Of a DNA stretch of 64,000 bases, positions 7,869-16,104 are shown one piece after another; position 1 is the first letter of the stretch; each line of letters starts with the position of its first letter. Both the position numbers and the translations under genes were made by a program. Source of the stretch: Jatrophihabitans cynanchi (GTDB lineage Bacteria; Actinomycetota; Actinomycetes; Mycobacteriales; Jatrophihabitantaceae); contig NZ_CP097463.1 of assembly GCF_027247405.1 (NCBI RefSeq), forward strand, positions 4,092,001 through 4,156,000. Direction: 5' to 3'. The notes under the pieces are model-generated. The model was not told where the DNA came from and did no database searches. It was given only the letters and a program-made list of their open reading frames with translations.

Positions 7869-8606
7869 GTGCAGGCCCAGACCTCCCGCGACAGTGCCCC
7901 GCCCGGCCGGCAGGCGCTGATCTGGCAGCTGCTCTCCGCGGCGCTGTCCGCCGTCACCAGCGGCGCCGCGGCACCCACCGTGCTGGACTGCGGCGGCGGC
8001 AGCGGCAGCTTCGCGGTGCCGCTCGCGCAGGCGGGCGCCCAGGTGACGGTCGTCGACATCAGCGTCGACGCGCTGGCCACCCTGCAGCGACGTGCCGACG
8101 AGGCAGGCGTGGGCGGGCGGGTGCATGCGGTCCAGGGCGACGTCGAGGCGCTCACCGACGCAGTCGGCAGCGGTGGCTTCGACCTGGTGCTCGCGCACGG
8201 CATCCTCGGCGCCGTCGACGACCTGCCTGCGGCGTTCGCCGCCGTGGCCGCCTCGGTCCGCCCGGGCGGACGGCTCAGCGTGCTGGTGGCCAACCCGGTC
8301 GCGGGCGTGCTGGCCCGCGCCCTGGCCGCCGACGTGTCCGCGGCACTCGCCGAACTGCGCGCGCTCGACACCGCCTTCGCCCAGCCCGGTCCGGACGCGG
8401 TGCGTGCCCTGTGTCGCGCGCACGGCCTGTTGATCGATCAGGTGCACGGCATCGGGGTGTTCACCGAACTCGTCCCCGGCCGCGCCCTCGAGCAGCCCGG
8501 CGCGCGCGAGGCGCTGGACGCGCTGGAGTTCGAGAGCGCCACCCGCAGCCCGTTCTGCGACATCGCAGCCAGGGTGCACCTGCTCGCCCGGCGCCCGGCG
8601 GGCTGA
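7869..8606 (+). CDS. Class I SAM-dependent methyltransferase in the dinB operon
   Basis: 245 aa. A Rossmann-like SAM-binding fold is clear: motif I VLDCGGGSGSFAVPLA, motif II acidic residue in VTVVDISVDAL, motif III region VQGDVEAL and motif IV FDLVLAHGIL. The segment after SVRPGGRLSVLVAN is typical of small-molecule or tRNA-type methyltransferases; nothing shows the substrate. The start is GTG. It sits between the HEPN gene and dinB with short spacers, so it is co-transcribed and, by inference, damage-inducible. Confidence 0.85.
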   Translation: MQAQTSRDSAPPGRQALIWQLLSAALSAVTSGAAAPTVLDCGGGSGSFAVPLAQAGAQVTVVDISVDALATLQRRADEAGVGGRVHAVQGDVEALTDAVGSGGFDLVLAHGILGAVDDLPAAFAAVAASVRPGGRLSVLVANPVAGVLARALAADVSAALAELRALDTAFAQPGPDAVRALCRAHGLLIDQVHGIGVFTELVPGRALEQPGAREALDALEFESATRSPFCDIAARVHLLARRPAG

Positions 8607-8631
8607 GCGACGATGCGGCCCGAGCCGGCAC

Positions 8632-9939
8632 ATGGGACGTAGCGCCGACGTACCGCGCGCGGCCGACGGGTTCGCCGGCAACGACGCGGGCTGTCACATC
8701 CTGCACGTCGACATGGACGCCTTCTTCGCGAGCGTCGAGATCCGCAGGCGTCCCGAACTGCGCAACCGTCCGGTCGTGGTGGGCGGTGGTACGCGCGGTG
8801 TGGTCGCCGCCGCCTCGTACGAGGCGCGCAAGTACGGCGTGCGCAGTGCGATGGCGATGACCCAGGCCCTGCGGCTGTGCCCGCGGCTCACCGTGCTGCC
8901 GCCGGACCGCGCCGCGTACACGGCCGCCTCCGCCGCGGTCATGACGGTCCTGCGCGAGATCACCCCGCTGGTCGAGCCGCTGTCGCTGGACGAGGCGTTC
9001 CTCGACGTCGCGGGCGCCGAACGGCTGCACGGCCGGCCCGGCCGCATCGCCGAACGGATCCGCGAGCGGATTGCCGCCGACCTGGGGCTGACCTGCTCGG
9101 TCGGCGTGGCGGCCACCAAGTTCGTCGCCAAGCTGGCGTCCGCGCGCTGCAAGCCGGACGGCCTGCTCGTGGTGCCGGTCGCCAGCACGCTGGAGTTCCT
9201 GCACCCGCTGCCGGTCACGGTGCTCTGGGGCGTGGGAGCGCGGACGGGTGAGCAGTTGCACCGACTCGGCGTGCGCACGGTCGCCGACCTCGCGGCCACC
9301 CCGTTGCCGGCGCTGCGCCGCGCGATCGGCGCGGCGGTCGCCGACCACCTGCACGAGCTGGCTCACGGCCGTGACCCGCGCACCGTCCAGGTGGGCGAGG
9401 TGGAGAAGTCGATCAGCTCCGACCACACGCTGGACACCGACCTGACCGCCGAGGCGGACGTCGGCCGCGAACTGCTCCGGCTCGCCGACGACGTCGGCCG
9501 CCGGGTGCGCGAGCGCGGCTTTGTCGCCCGCACGGTCGGCATCAAGATCCGCTTCGCGGATTTTCACACCGTGACCCGGGTGCGCACCCTGCCCGGCCCG
9601 ACCGATTCGTCCGGAGCGATCTTCCAGACCGCGCTCCAGCTGTACCGCTCGCTGCAACTGGACCGGCCGCGCATCCGGCTGGTCGGTGTCAAGGCCGAGA
9701 ACCTGCACCTGGCCGGCAGCATGCCCGAACAGCTCAGCTTCGACGACTTGCAGCCGGACGACCCGGCACCGACGGCCCGCTCGGCACCGACGGCCCGCTC
9801 GGCCCAGCAGTCACCGGTGGCACCGGACGCGGTGCTCGACGCGGCGCGGGCCAGGTTCGGCGGCGGCGCCATCGGATATGCCGCGCTGCTCGGCGCGCCC
9901 GGTCGCAACGACGGCGGCGGGCGGGCTGCCGCGCGGTGA
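8632..9939 (+). CDS. dinB: DNA polymerase IV (Y-family translesion polymerase)
   Basis: 435 aa. The Y-family hallmarks are present: VDMDAFFASVE (first catalytic Asp), YEARKYGVRSAM (nucleotide contact), PLSLDEAFLDV (catalytic Asp-Glu pair), SVGVAATKFVAKLAS, a helix-hairpin-helix thumb (LWGVGARTGEQLHRLGV) and a little-finger domain ending near residue 360. EQLSFDDL close to the C-terminus resembles a beta-clamp binding motif. It copies damaged or mismatched templates without proofreading. The last 60 residues are Ala/Pro/Ser-rich with a duplicated PTARSA segment. As third gene behind a LexA box it is probably SOS-induced, whereas the two M. tuberculosis dinB homologues are reported not to be. 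Confidence 0.95.
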   Translation: MGRSADVPRAADGFAGNDAGCHILHVDMDAFFASVEIRRRPELRNRPVVVGGGTRGVVAAASYEARKYGVRSAMAMTQALRLCPRLTVLPPDRAAYTAASAAVMTVLREITPLVEPLSLDEAFLDVAGAERLHGRPGRIAERIRERIAADLGLTCSVGVAATKFVAKLASARCKPDGLLVVPVASTLEFLHPLPVTVLWGVGARTGEQLHRLGVRTVADLAATPLPALRRAIGAAVADHLHELAHGRDPRTVQVGEVEKSISSDHTLDTDLTAEADVGRELLRLADDVGRRVRERGFVARTVGIKIRFADFHTVTRVRTLPGPTDSSGAIFQTALQLYRSLQLDRPRIRLVGVKAENLHLAGSMPEQLSFDDLQPDDPAPTARSAPTARSAQQSPVAPDAVLDAARARFGGGAIGYAALLGAPGRNDGGGRAAAR

Positions 9940-10099
9940 GCCGATCTGAACTGGTTGTGGCTGCAACTTTCGATCCGGCCGAACGGCTCGTATGCTCGAA
10001 GGTGACAGCCGCTTCACCCACCGGCGGGGCTGCCGTCGCAAGGTAGGAATCGAGACGACGCCACGGCCGGGACTGCCGTGGAGACGAAGGAGGGCTACG

Positions 10100-10483
10100 G
10101 TGCCGCTCTCCGAGCACGAGCAGAGACTGCTGGACCAGATCGAACAGGCGCTCTACGCCGAGGATCCCAAGTTCGTCTCATCGGTGCGTTCGGTGCGCGC
10201 GCGATCTCATCTGCGCCGCTCGATCGTGCTCGCCGTCGTTGGCGTGATCCTCGGATTGGGCCTGGTGCTCATCGGCCTGATCAGCAACCTCATCGTGCTC
10301 AGCGTCGTCGGCTTCGTGCTGGTGGTCGGCTCCTGCGGCCTGTGCGTCAAGGCGATCCGGCCGCGCGCCTCGATCAGCGTCGCCTCGGTCGCCGAGGCGG
10401 GCCGTCCCGGGAAGGCCCCGCGCCCCACCGGGCTGCGCAGCCGGATGGAAGAGCGGCTGCGCAAGCGCTTCGACGAGAACTGA
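10100..10483 (+). CDS. DUF3040 membrane protein
   Basis: 127 aa. Starts PLSEHEQRLLDQIEQALYAEDPKF, the conserved cytoplasmic N-terminus of DUF3040 proteins, followed by two adjacent hydrophobic segments (about residues 40-85) and a basic tail. The function is unknown. In other Actinobacteria such a gene also lies close to mraZ and the dcw cluster. The GTG at 10100 follows a strong AAGGAGGG (10086-10093). TATGCT at 9991-9996 could be its -10, with only a weak -35. A 19-bp tandem duplication spans its stop codon. It converges on the transglutaminase operon. Confidence 0.88.
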   Translation: MPLSEHEQRLLDQIEQALYAEDPKFVSSVRSVRARSHLRRSIVLAVVGVILGLGLVLIGLISNLIVLSVVGFVLVVGSCGLCVKAIRPRASISVASVAEAGRPGKAPRPTGLRSRMEERLRKRFDEN

Positions 10484-10509
10484 TCCCGCGGACGAGAACT
10501 GATCCCGCG
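10472..10509 (+). repeat. 19-bp tandem duplication across a stop codon
   Basis: The 19-bp unit starting GACGAGAACTGATCCC is present twice in immediate succession (10472-10490 and 10491-10509). The first copy supplies the last codons and TGA of the DUF3040 gene, so the second copy lies outside the coding sequence. It looks like a recent slippage or recombination product. Confidence 0.9.
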
Positions 10510-10531
10510 GCGGCCGCGGCAACACGGCCGA

Positions 10532-12859
10532 TCAGCGGTGTCGTGCGTTTCCTCGCAGCCCGCGACGCAGCGACGACCAACGGGCCGGCGACCAGTGCAG
10601 CGAGGCCGGCCACAGCTGCGAACGCAACCGCGCACCGCGCGTCCGCCCGGCGCGCAGCCGATGCGTGACGGTACGCAACTCGTTGACCAGGTCCGGCCCG
10701 GGACGCCCGTCCGCGGATCGGTAGCGATGCTGCTCCACGGCGCGGGCCAGCTGCAGTAGCGCGGGCCGGGCGTCGCCGGCCGGCTCGCCCAGCCAGCGGG
10801 CGACCTGTCGCGGCGAGCGGGCGTCGGACCACACGTAGCCCAGGTCGACGGCGGTGTCGCTCAGCTCCGCCCACAACGGGTCGGGGTCACCGGCACGGCC
10901 GGCCCGCAGCCGGCGCCGGCGCAGCCTGGCCCGGCTCAGCCACGGGGTGAGCGCGGCGCCGAGCAGGATCAGCAACACCCCGAGGGGCACCGCCCATCCC
11001 GTCCAGTCACGTCCACCGGTGCTGCTACCGGCCACCGCGGCCGCGGTCGGCGCGGCGGTCGCGGTGTGCCGGGTGGGCGCGGTCGTGCTCGGCCGGGTGG
11101 TCGCGGTGGCCGTCGACGTCGACTGGCTGCCGTCGTGCGGCGCCCACGGCAGCGACGTGGCCCGGCCGCCGTCCGCGCCGGAGAGCGGGGTCGGGTCGAA
11201 GGGCACCCACCCGATCCCCGCGAAGTAGGCCTCCACCCAGGCGTGCGCGTCGTTGGTGGTGACGGTGAACGTGCCGTCGGCGTCGGGGGCCTGGTGCGTG
11301 TAGCCCAGCACCACCCGGGCGGGCACCTGGGCCAGCCGCAGCATGACCGCCATCGCCGCGGAGAACTGCTGGCAGTAGCCGATCTTGTTGCGCAGGAAGT
11401 CGACCAGGTCGTTGCCGGAATCGCCCGCTGCGGTCTGCAGGCTGTAGGTGAAGCCGTTGGCCGGGTCGGCGAAGTAGTCGCTGATCGCCCTGGCCTTCGC
11501 GTACGGCCCGGTCCTGCCGCCGATCAGCCCGCTGACCAGGCTGCGTACCTCCTCGGGGATCTGCGGCAGCGTCAGCCACTCGGCCAGCTGCCGGGTGCTG
11601 CCGGCCGGGGCGTTCTGCAGGTCCTCGATGCTGGGGTTGGGCTGGCGCACGGTCTCGCGGTAGGTCTGCCCGCGGCGCACCGAGGTGCCGACGAGCAGCT
11701 GGTCCTGCGGGGTCCAGCTGCCGCCGCTGAGCCCGTCGATGCGGGTCGGGTTGCCGAACACCGACGGGTTCCCGCTCAGCCCGCTGACCTCGATGCGCGC
11801 GGTGTAGGCCTCGTGCGCGACGATCCCGGAGCCCGGCAGGGTGCCGAAGTCGGTGCCGTTGATCGGCTCGCGCGGCCCGTGGTCCGCGGGCGCCCAGCCG
11901 TCGCCGGTGAACCGGGTCAGCACGTTCTCGCGCAGGTAGAACGGCCGCACCCCGGGCGGTCCGTCGATGGTGACGGTGGCCAGGTCCTGCGTCGAGGTGC
12001 GGGTCAGCTGACCGCGCAGCGCCACGAACGGGTCGATCGAGCCGCCGCCACCGGCCCCGAACCCGGTGTCGGCGTGCTTGTTCTTGCCGCGCAGCAGGTC
12101 CGAGACCAGGTTGGACGCGTTGATCGGGGCGAGCATCGGCAGCAGCACCGCGATCAACACCGCCAGCACCGCGATCCGCTGACCCGCGACGGCGGCGGGC
12201 GCCCGGGCGCGGAGCGGCTGCGCCCGCGTGACGCGGTGTCCCCAGCTGGCCAGGTCGTCGCGGGCGTCCAGGGCGAGCAGCAGCAAGAACCCGGCCGCCG
12301 CGAAGACGAACAGTGGCCAGTGCACGTTGTGCCGGGGGATCGCGCCGGACACGGTGAAGACGACCAGCAGCGGGACCCCGGCGAGCGCGCCGTGCCGTCC
12401 GACCACCGCGATCAGGTCGACCAGCGCGGCGAGCAGCCCGAGCATCGCGCTCAAGGCCAGCCGTACCGCCACGGTCGAGTGCACCGGAGCGACGCCGTCG
12501 TGCGTGGTGCGGTGCAGGTCGTCCAGCAGCGCGTTGACGTCGTCCCAGGTACGCGGGGTGGGGATGATCCCGAGCAGCGCGTGGTGCGGGACGAACCGGA
12601 CCGTCAGCCACGGCACGAGCAGTGCGATGCCGGGCCAGATCTGCAGCGCGCCGGGCGGGCGCCACAGCCGCAGGATCAGCGCGGGCGCGAGTGCCACCAC
12701 CATGCTCAGCCAGACGTCGAGCAGCCAGCCGCGGTCGCTCAGCAGCTGGCACAGCGGGACGGCGCCCAGACCGGACGCGAGCAGCGCGAGCAGGGTCCGC
12801 TGCACGCCCAGGTTGACCGCATCGGCGCGGGCCGGCGCTTCGGTGCTCGTTCCGCTCAC
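10532..12859 (-). CDS. TgpA-like transglutaminase membrane protein (DUF3488/transglutaminase-like)
   Basis: About 775 aa. The N-terminal 230 residues hold about six membrane segments (DUF3488-like), then an extracytoplasmic domain with a transglutaminase core, a Thr/Ala/Pro-rich stretch, one more membrane segment and a C-terminal cytoplasmic part. The Cys-His-Asp triad is visible in KIGYCQQFSAAMAV, NDAHAWVEAYF and WVPFDPTP. Such proteins occur with moxR and DUF58 genes, as here; their biochemical target is not established. The GTG at 12859 overlaps the DUF58 stop (GTGA). It is the last gene of the moxR-DUF58-tgpA operon, which runs away from mraZ. Confidence 0.9.
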   Translation of the reverse strand: MSGTSTEAPARADAVNLGVQRTLLALLASGLGAVPLCQLLSDRGWLLDVWLSMVVALAPALILRLWRPPGALQIWPGIALLVPWLTVRFVPHHALLGIIPTPRTWDDVNALLDDLHRTTHDGVAPVHSTVAVRLALSAMLGLLAALVDLIAVVGRHGALAGVPLLVVFTVSGAIPRHNVHWPLFVFAAAGFLLLLALDARDDLASWGHRVTRAQPLRARAPAAVAGQRIAVLAVLIAVLLPMLAPINASNLVSDLLRGKNKHADTGFGAGGGGSIDPFVALRGQLTRTSTQDLATVTIDGPPGVRPFYLRENVLTRFTGDGWAPADHGPREPINGTDFGTLPGSGIVAHEAYTARIEVSGLSGNPSVFGNPTRIDGLSGGSWTPQDQLLVGTSVRRGQTYRETVRQPNPSIEDLQNAPAGSTRQLAEWLTLPQIPEEVRSLVSGLIGGRTGPYAKARAISDYFADPANGFTYSLQTAAGDSGNDLVDFLRNKIGYCQQFSAAMAVMLRLAQVPARVVLGYTHQAPDADGTFTVTTNDAHAWVEAYFAGIGWVPFDPTPLSGADGGRATSLPWAPHDGSQSTSTATATTRPSTTAPTRHTATAAPTAAAVAGSSTGGRDWTGWAVPLGVLLILLGAALTPWLSRARLRRRRLRAGRAGDPDPLWAELSDTAVDLGYVWSDARSPRQVARWLGEPAGDARPALLQLARAVEQHRYRSADGRPGPDLVNELRTVTHRLRAGRTRGARLRSQLWPASLHWSPARWSSLRRGLRGNARHR

Positions 12860-14139
12860 CGCAACGCCCCGGTGGCGCTCGTGCGCAGCGCCTCCCGCCA
12901 CACGTCGGCGACGGCGGCGCCGTGCCGGACCACAGCGACCCGCCAGCCGGCCGAGCGCAGCACCCGTACCGCCACCTGGTGGTCCGAGCCGGGCCCGGCG
13001 GGCGGACGGCCCGCCCAGGTTCCGGTGTCCAGCACGAAGGCGACCGCGGGCACCGCCGAACCGCGCTGGTGGCAGTCGGCCAGCACGCGCAGGCTCGCCG
13101 GATCGACCTCGCCGAGCAGCGCGATGAGGGCGGACTCCCGCGCGGAGATGGTGAGCAGGTTCCGGGCCGGGGCGAGGCTGGCGGCGCGGGCGGGACGCAC
13201 GGTGGCCAGGTACTCGACCAGCCCCAGCGGGCCGTCCGGACGCAGCCGCTGGCTGGCCTGGACGTCGCAGATCAGCTCGGTCCTGCGCCCCGATGACAGC
13301 AGGTGGGTGCCGATGCTCGCCGCGGCGCTGACCGCCCACTCCAGGCTGCTGCGCGCGCGTTCGTCGGTCGCCCCGGCGTCCGGGCCCGCGTCGACGTGCG
13401 CCGACTCGCGCAGGTCGAGGACGAGGGTCGCCTGACCCTGCCACGGGCGTTCCTCCTGACGGACCATCAGCGCGCCGATCCGGGCGGACGAACGCCAGTG
13501 GATCTTGCGCAGCGCGTCGCCGGTTCGGTACTCGCGGGTCGAGGCGTCGTCCGCGCCGTGCGTGCCGATCGAGTGGCTGCCCGAGTTGTCGCCGATGTCG
13601 TGCGAGAGCGGCGGCGAGACCGGCGGCAGCGAGTCGACGACGGGGCGGATCACGAACTCGCTGGTGGCGGTGAACGCGCGACGCACGTCGATCAGGTGGA
13701 ACGGGTCGGTGAGCCGGATGCGCAGCGGACCGGCCTGGTAGCGGCCGCGCGGCAGCGCGGGCAACCGGTAGGACACCACCCGCGACTCGCGGCTGGCCAG
13801 CCCGTCCAGAACGAACCGGGCCCGGCCGGGCAGTTGCGCCGGCATCTGGTCCTCGAGCATCAGCGAGCCGGTGCGCAACCGGGACCGGTTGGTGATGGTG
13901 AGCTGCACGACCACCGAGTCGCCCGAGCTGGCGTGCTCGGGCCGCACGCTGCGCCGGTTGCCGATCAGCACTCGCGAGCGGTTCACCGCGAAGGCGGCCA
14001 GCACCGGGATCGCGACGGCGAGCACGCCCGCCCGGACCAGATCGACCTCGCCGAGCACCAGCCCGCACAGCACCGCTGTGCCGCCGGCGGCGAGCAGGCA
14101 GCTCGCCCGGGTGGTGAGGCCGAGGTCGGAGAACGCCAC
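12856..14139 (-). CDS. DUF58 domain protein (MoxR-associated, vWA-like)
   Basis: About 427 aa. Two N-terminal hydrophobic segments, a beta-rich extracytoplasmic region, then the DUF58 hallmark around DDASTREYRTGDALRKIHWRSSA, followed by a von Willebrand A-like fold (ATLVLDLRES). DUF58 proteins accompany MoxR AAA ATPases and are thought to act in assembly or activation of membrane or cell wall complexes. The GTG at 14139 lies 2 nt after the moxR stop; longer in-frame extensions overlap moxR and look non-coding. The stop overlaps the transglutaminase start. Confidence 0.88.
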   Translation of the reverse strand: MAFSDLGLTTRASCLLAAGGTAVLCGLVLGEVDLVRAGVLAVAIPVLAAFAVNRSRVLIGNRRSVRPEHASSGDSVVVQLTITNRSRLRTGSLMLEDQMPAQLPGRARFVLDGLASRESRVVSYRLPALPRGRYQAGPLRIRLTDPFHLIDVRRAFTATSEFVIRPVVDSLPPVSPPLSHDIGDNSGSHSIGTHGADDASTREYRTGDALRKIHWRSSARIGALMVRQEERPWQGQATLVLDLRESAHVDAGPDAGATDERARSSLEWAVSAAASIGTHLLSSGRRTELICDVQASQRLRPDGPLGLVEYLATVRPARAASLAPARNLLTISARESALIALLGEVDPASLRVLADCHQRGSAVPAVAFVLDTGTWAGRPPAGPGSDHQVAVRVLRSAGWRVAVVRHGAAVADVWREALRTSATGALR

Positions 14140-14141
14140 GG

Positions 14142-15182
14142 TCAGCGCTGGCCCGCGTTGCTGCCCGGGATCGGGGTGCTCGAGATGATCCGCCCGAGCA
14201 GGTCCGCGGCCGAGCGGCCGGCGACGTGCGCTTCGGCCGTGATCAGCAGGCGGTGCGCGAAGACGGGCACGAGCAGGAACTGCAGGTCGTCCGGCACGAC
14301 GTAGTCGCGACCCTCCAGCGCCGCCCACGCCTTCGCGGCGCGCAACAGGTGCAACGCGGCGCGTGGCGACGCGCCCAGCCGGACCTCGGGGGAGCGGCGG
14401 GTGGCCACCGCGAGGTCGACGGCGTAGCCCTTCACCGGGTCGGCGACGTAGACGGTGCGCACGCCCGCGATCAGGCTGCGCACCGCGGTGGCGTCCGAGA
14501 CCGCGCGCAGCAGCACCAGCGGATCGACCGAAGCGTGCTCGTCCAGCATCGCGATCTCGGCGCGGCGGTCCGGGTACCCCATCGAGATCCGCGCGGTGAA
14601 CCGGTCCCGCTGCGCCTCCGGCAGCGGGTAGGTGCCCTCCATGTCGATCGGGTTCTGGGTCGCCAGCACCATGAACGGCGCCTCGAGCGGGTAGGTCACG
14701 CCGTCGACGGTGACCTGACGCTCCTCCATGCACTCCAGCAACGCCGACTGGGTCTTCGGCGAGGCCCGGTTGATCTCGTCGCCGACCACGATGTTCGCGA
14801 ACACCGGGCCCGGCTTGAACTCGAAGTCGCGGTCCTCGGCGTTGTACACGCTGACGCCGGTGACGTCGCTCGGCAGCAGGTCGGGCGTGAACTGCACGCG
14901 GCGCACCGAGCAGTCGATGGAGCGGGCCAGTGCCTTGGCGTAGGTCGTCTTGCCGACGCCGGGTACGTCCTCGATGAGCAGGTGACCCTCGGCGAGCAGC
15001 ACGGCCAGGCCCAGGCGCACCTCGGCGCTCTTGCCCTCGATGACCTTCTCGATGTTCGCGGCGATGCGATCGGCCGCGTCCCGAACCTCGGTGACCGAGG
15101 CGATGCGCGGGCTGCCGGAGTCCGACGCGCTACCGGCGGCATGCGCGCCCCCTGGTCGGAGCTCACTGGCGAGGTCGTCCAC
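14142..15182 (-). CDS. MoxR-family AAA+ ATPase
   Basis: 346 aa. Walker A in IEDVPGVGKTTYAKALA, Walker B in VVGDEINRASPKTQSALLECMEE, sensor 1 in VLATQNPIDMEGTYPLPEAQRDRF and sensor 2 near LGASPRAALHLLRAAKAWA. MoxR ATPases act as chaperone-like activators of partner proteins. Here the partners are presumably the DUF58 and transglutaminase proteins encoded downstream. The GTG at 15182 is preceded by GAAAGGG. The gene is divergent from mraZ, with a 211-bp shared regulatory region. Confidence 0.93.
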   Translation of the reverse strand: MDDLASELRPGGAHAAGSASDSGSPRIASVTEVRDAADRIAANIEKVIEGKSAEVRLGLAVLLAEGHLLIEDVPGVGKTTYAKALARSIDCSVRRVQFTPDLLPSDVTGVSVYNAEDRDFEFKPGPVFANIVVGDEINRASPKTQSALLECMEERQVTVDGVTYPLEAPFMVLATQNPIDMEGTYPLPEAQRDRFTARISMGYPDRRAEIAMLDEHASVDPLVLLRAVSDATAVRSLIAGVRTVYVADPVKGYAVDLAVATRRSPEVRLGASPRAALHLLRAAKAWAALEGRDYVVPDDLQFLLVPVFAHRLLITAEAHVAGRSAADLLGRIISSTPIPGSNAGQR

Positions 15183-15304
15183 AGGTGCCGCCCTTTCGTC
15201 CCGTCCGCGCGCTCCGGTGCGCGCGTCAGCGTCGAGTATCGCTGATCACGGACCCACCCGGCAGGACGCGTTCGGGGGCGGTTCGGTTCGCGACGCGCCG
15301 GTGA

Positions 15305-15350
15305 TTGATAGGCGAGTGGAGGATAGTGGGTTAGAGTGGGGCGCAGTGGG
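15305..15350 (+). promoter_or_regulatory. mraZ promoter region with four phased MraZ boxes
   Basis: The hexamer AGTGG(G/A) occurs at 15315, 15325, 15335 and 15345, an exact 10-bp period. This matches the MraZ operator logic known from E. coli, where TGGGN repeats are separated by 5 nt and bound by an MraZ oligomer; E. coli has three such boxes and here there are four (the first reads TGGAG). TTGATA at 15305-15310 could be the -35, with the boxes covering the -10 and start region. MraZ, encoded 44 nt further on, is expected to bind and repress its own operon. Confidence 0.85.
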
Positions 15351-15393
15351 GATGATGTGAGCACAGTCCCTGATCCCGGCCGGAGGTGTCGCG

Positions 15394-15828
15394 GTGTTGT
15401 TCCTCGGCACGCACAGCCCGCGCCTGGACGACAAGGGCCGGCTCGCGCTTCCGGCAAAGTTCCGGCCGGACCTGGAGGGAGGACTGGTGATCTGCAAGGG
15501 GCAGGAGCGGTGCCTGTACGTGTTCCCCACCGCGCAGTTCGCCACGTTCACCCAGGGACTGGCCGACGCGCCGATCACCGACGCCCGCGCGCGCCACTAC
15601 GGCCGCACCCTGTTCGCCAGCGCGTCCAACGAGATCCCGGACGCCCAGGGCCGCATCACCGTCCCGCCGCCGCTGCGCAGCTACGCCGGGCTGAGCAAGG
15701 ACTGCGTCGTCATCGGCGCCAACAACCGCGTCGAGATCTGGGACGCCCAGGCCTGGCAGCAGTGGTCCGAGCAGGCCGACGAGGCCTTCGCGCAGGTCGC
15801 CGAGGAGGTGCTGCCCGGCATCTTCTAG
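15394..15828 (+). CDS. mraZ: Transcriptional regulator MraZ
   Basis: 144 aa, the normal length. Two SpoVT/AbrB-like halves, each with the signature DxKGR ([14 protein letters not shown] at about residue 11 and [13 protein letters not shown] at about 84). MraZ binds repeated TGGG boxes in its own promoter and controls dcw expression. The GTG at 15394 follows GGAGGTG with good spacing; a TTG at the next codon is an alternative. The following 276-bp gap to rsmH contains a 6-bp hairpin at 15843-15858 and nothing else I recognise. Confidence 0.95.
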   Translation: MLFLGTHSPRLDDKGRLALPAKFRPDLEGGLVICKGQERCLYVFPTAQFATFTQGLADAPITDARARHYGRTLFASASNEIPDAQGRITVPPPLRSYAGLSKDCVVIGANNRVEIWDAQAWQQWSEQADEAFAQVAEEVLPGIF

Positions 15829-16104
15829 GGCCCGACCCGGCTACCGGACCGCTCCGGTCCGGCCTCCTCCCGTCCACCTCCTGGCGCACCTTCCCCGGTG
15901 CCAGGCGGATCACCCGCACAGCACGCGCCGTCGCGCGGGCCGGGTGAGACGGGCGGGGACCAGGCAGGAGCGATCGTCATTCGCCCGTCCATCCCCACAC
16001 CCACCCACCGACCCGACGGCCCGGAAACGAGCGCTCGCGCGTAGACCGAGCAACCCGACGACCGACAGCACGGCACGAGCACCGAAGGCGAGGACAGCAG
16101 CGCG

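Noticed and set aside
11066-13435. 789-aa plus-strand open frame over the transglutaminase and DUF58 genes
   Set aside because: It is antisense to two genes with clear motifs and has a Gln/Arg/Gly-rich composition typical of GC-rich shadow frames.
15829-16104. A small gene between mraZ and rsmH
   Set aside because: Open frames there are continuations or antisense of neighbours with no ribosome binding site; only a weak hairpin is present.
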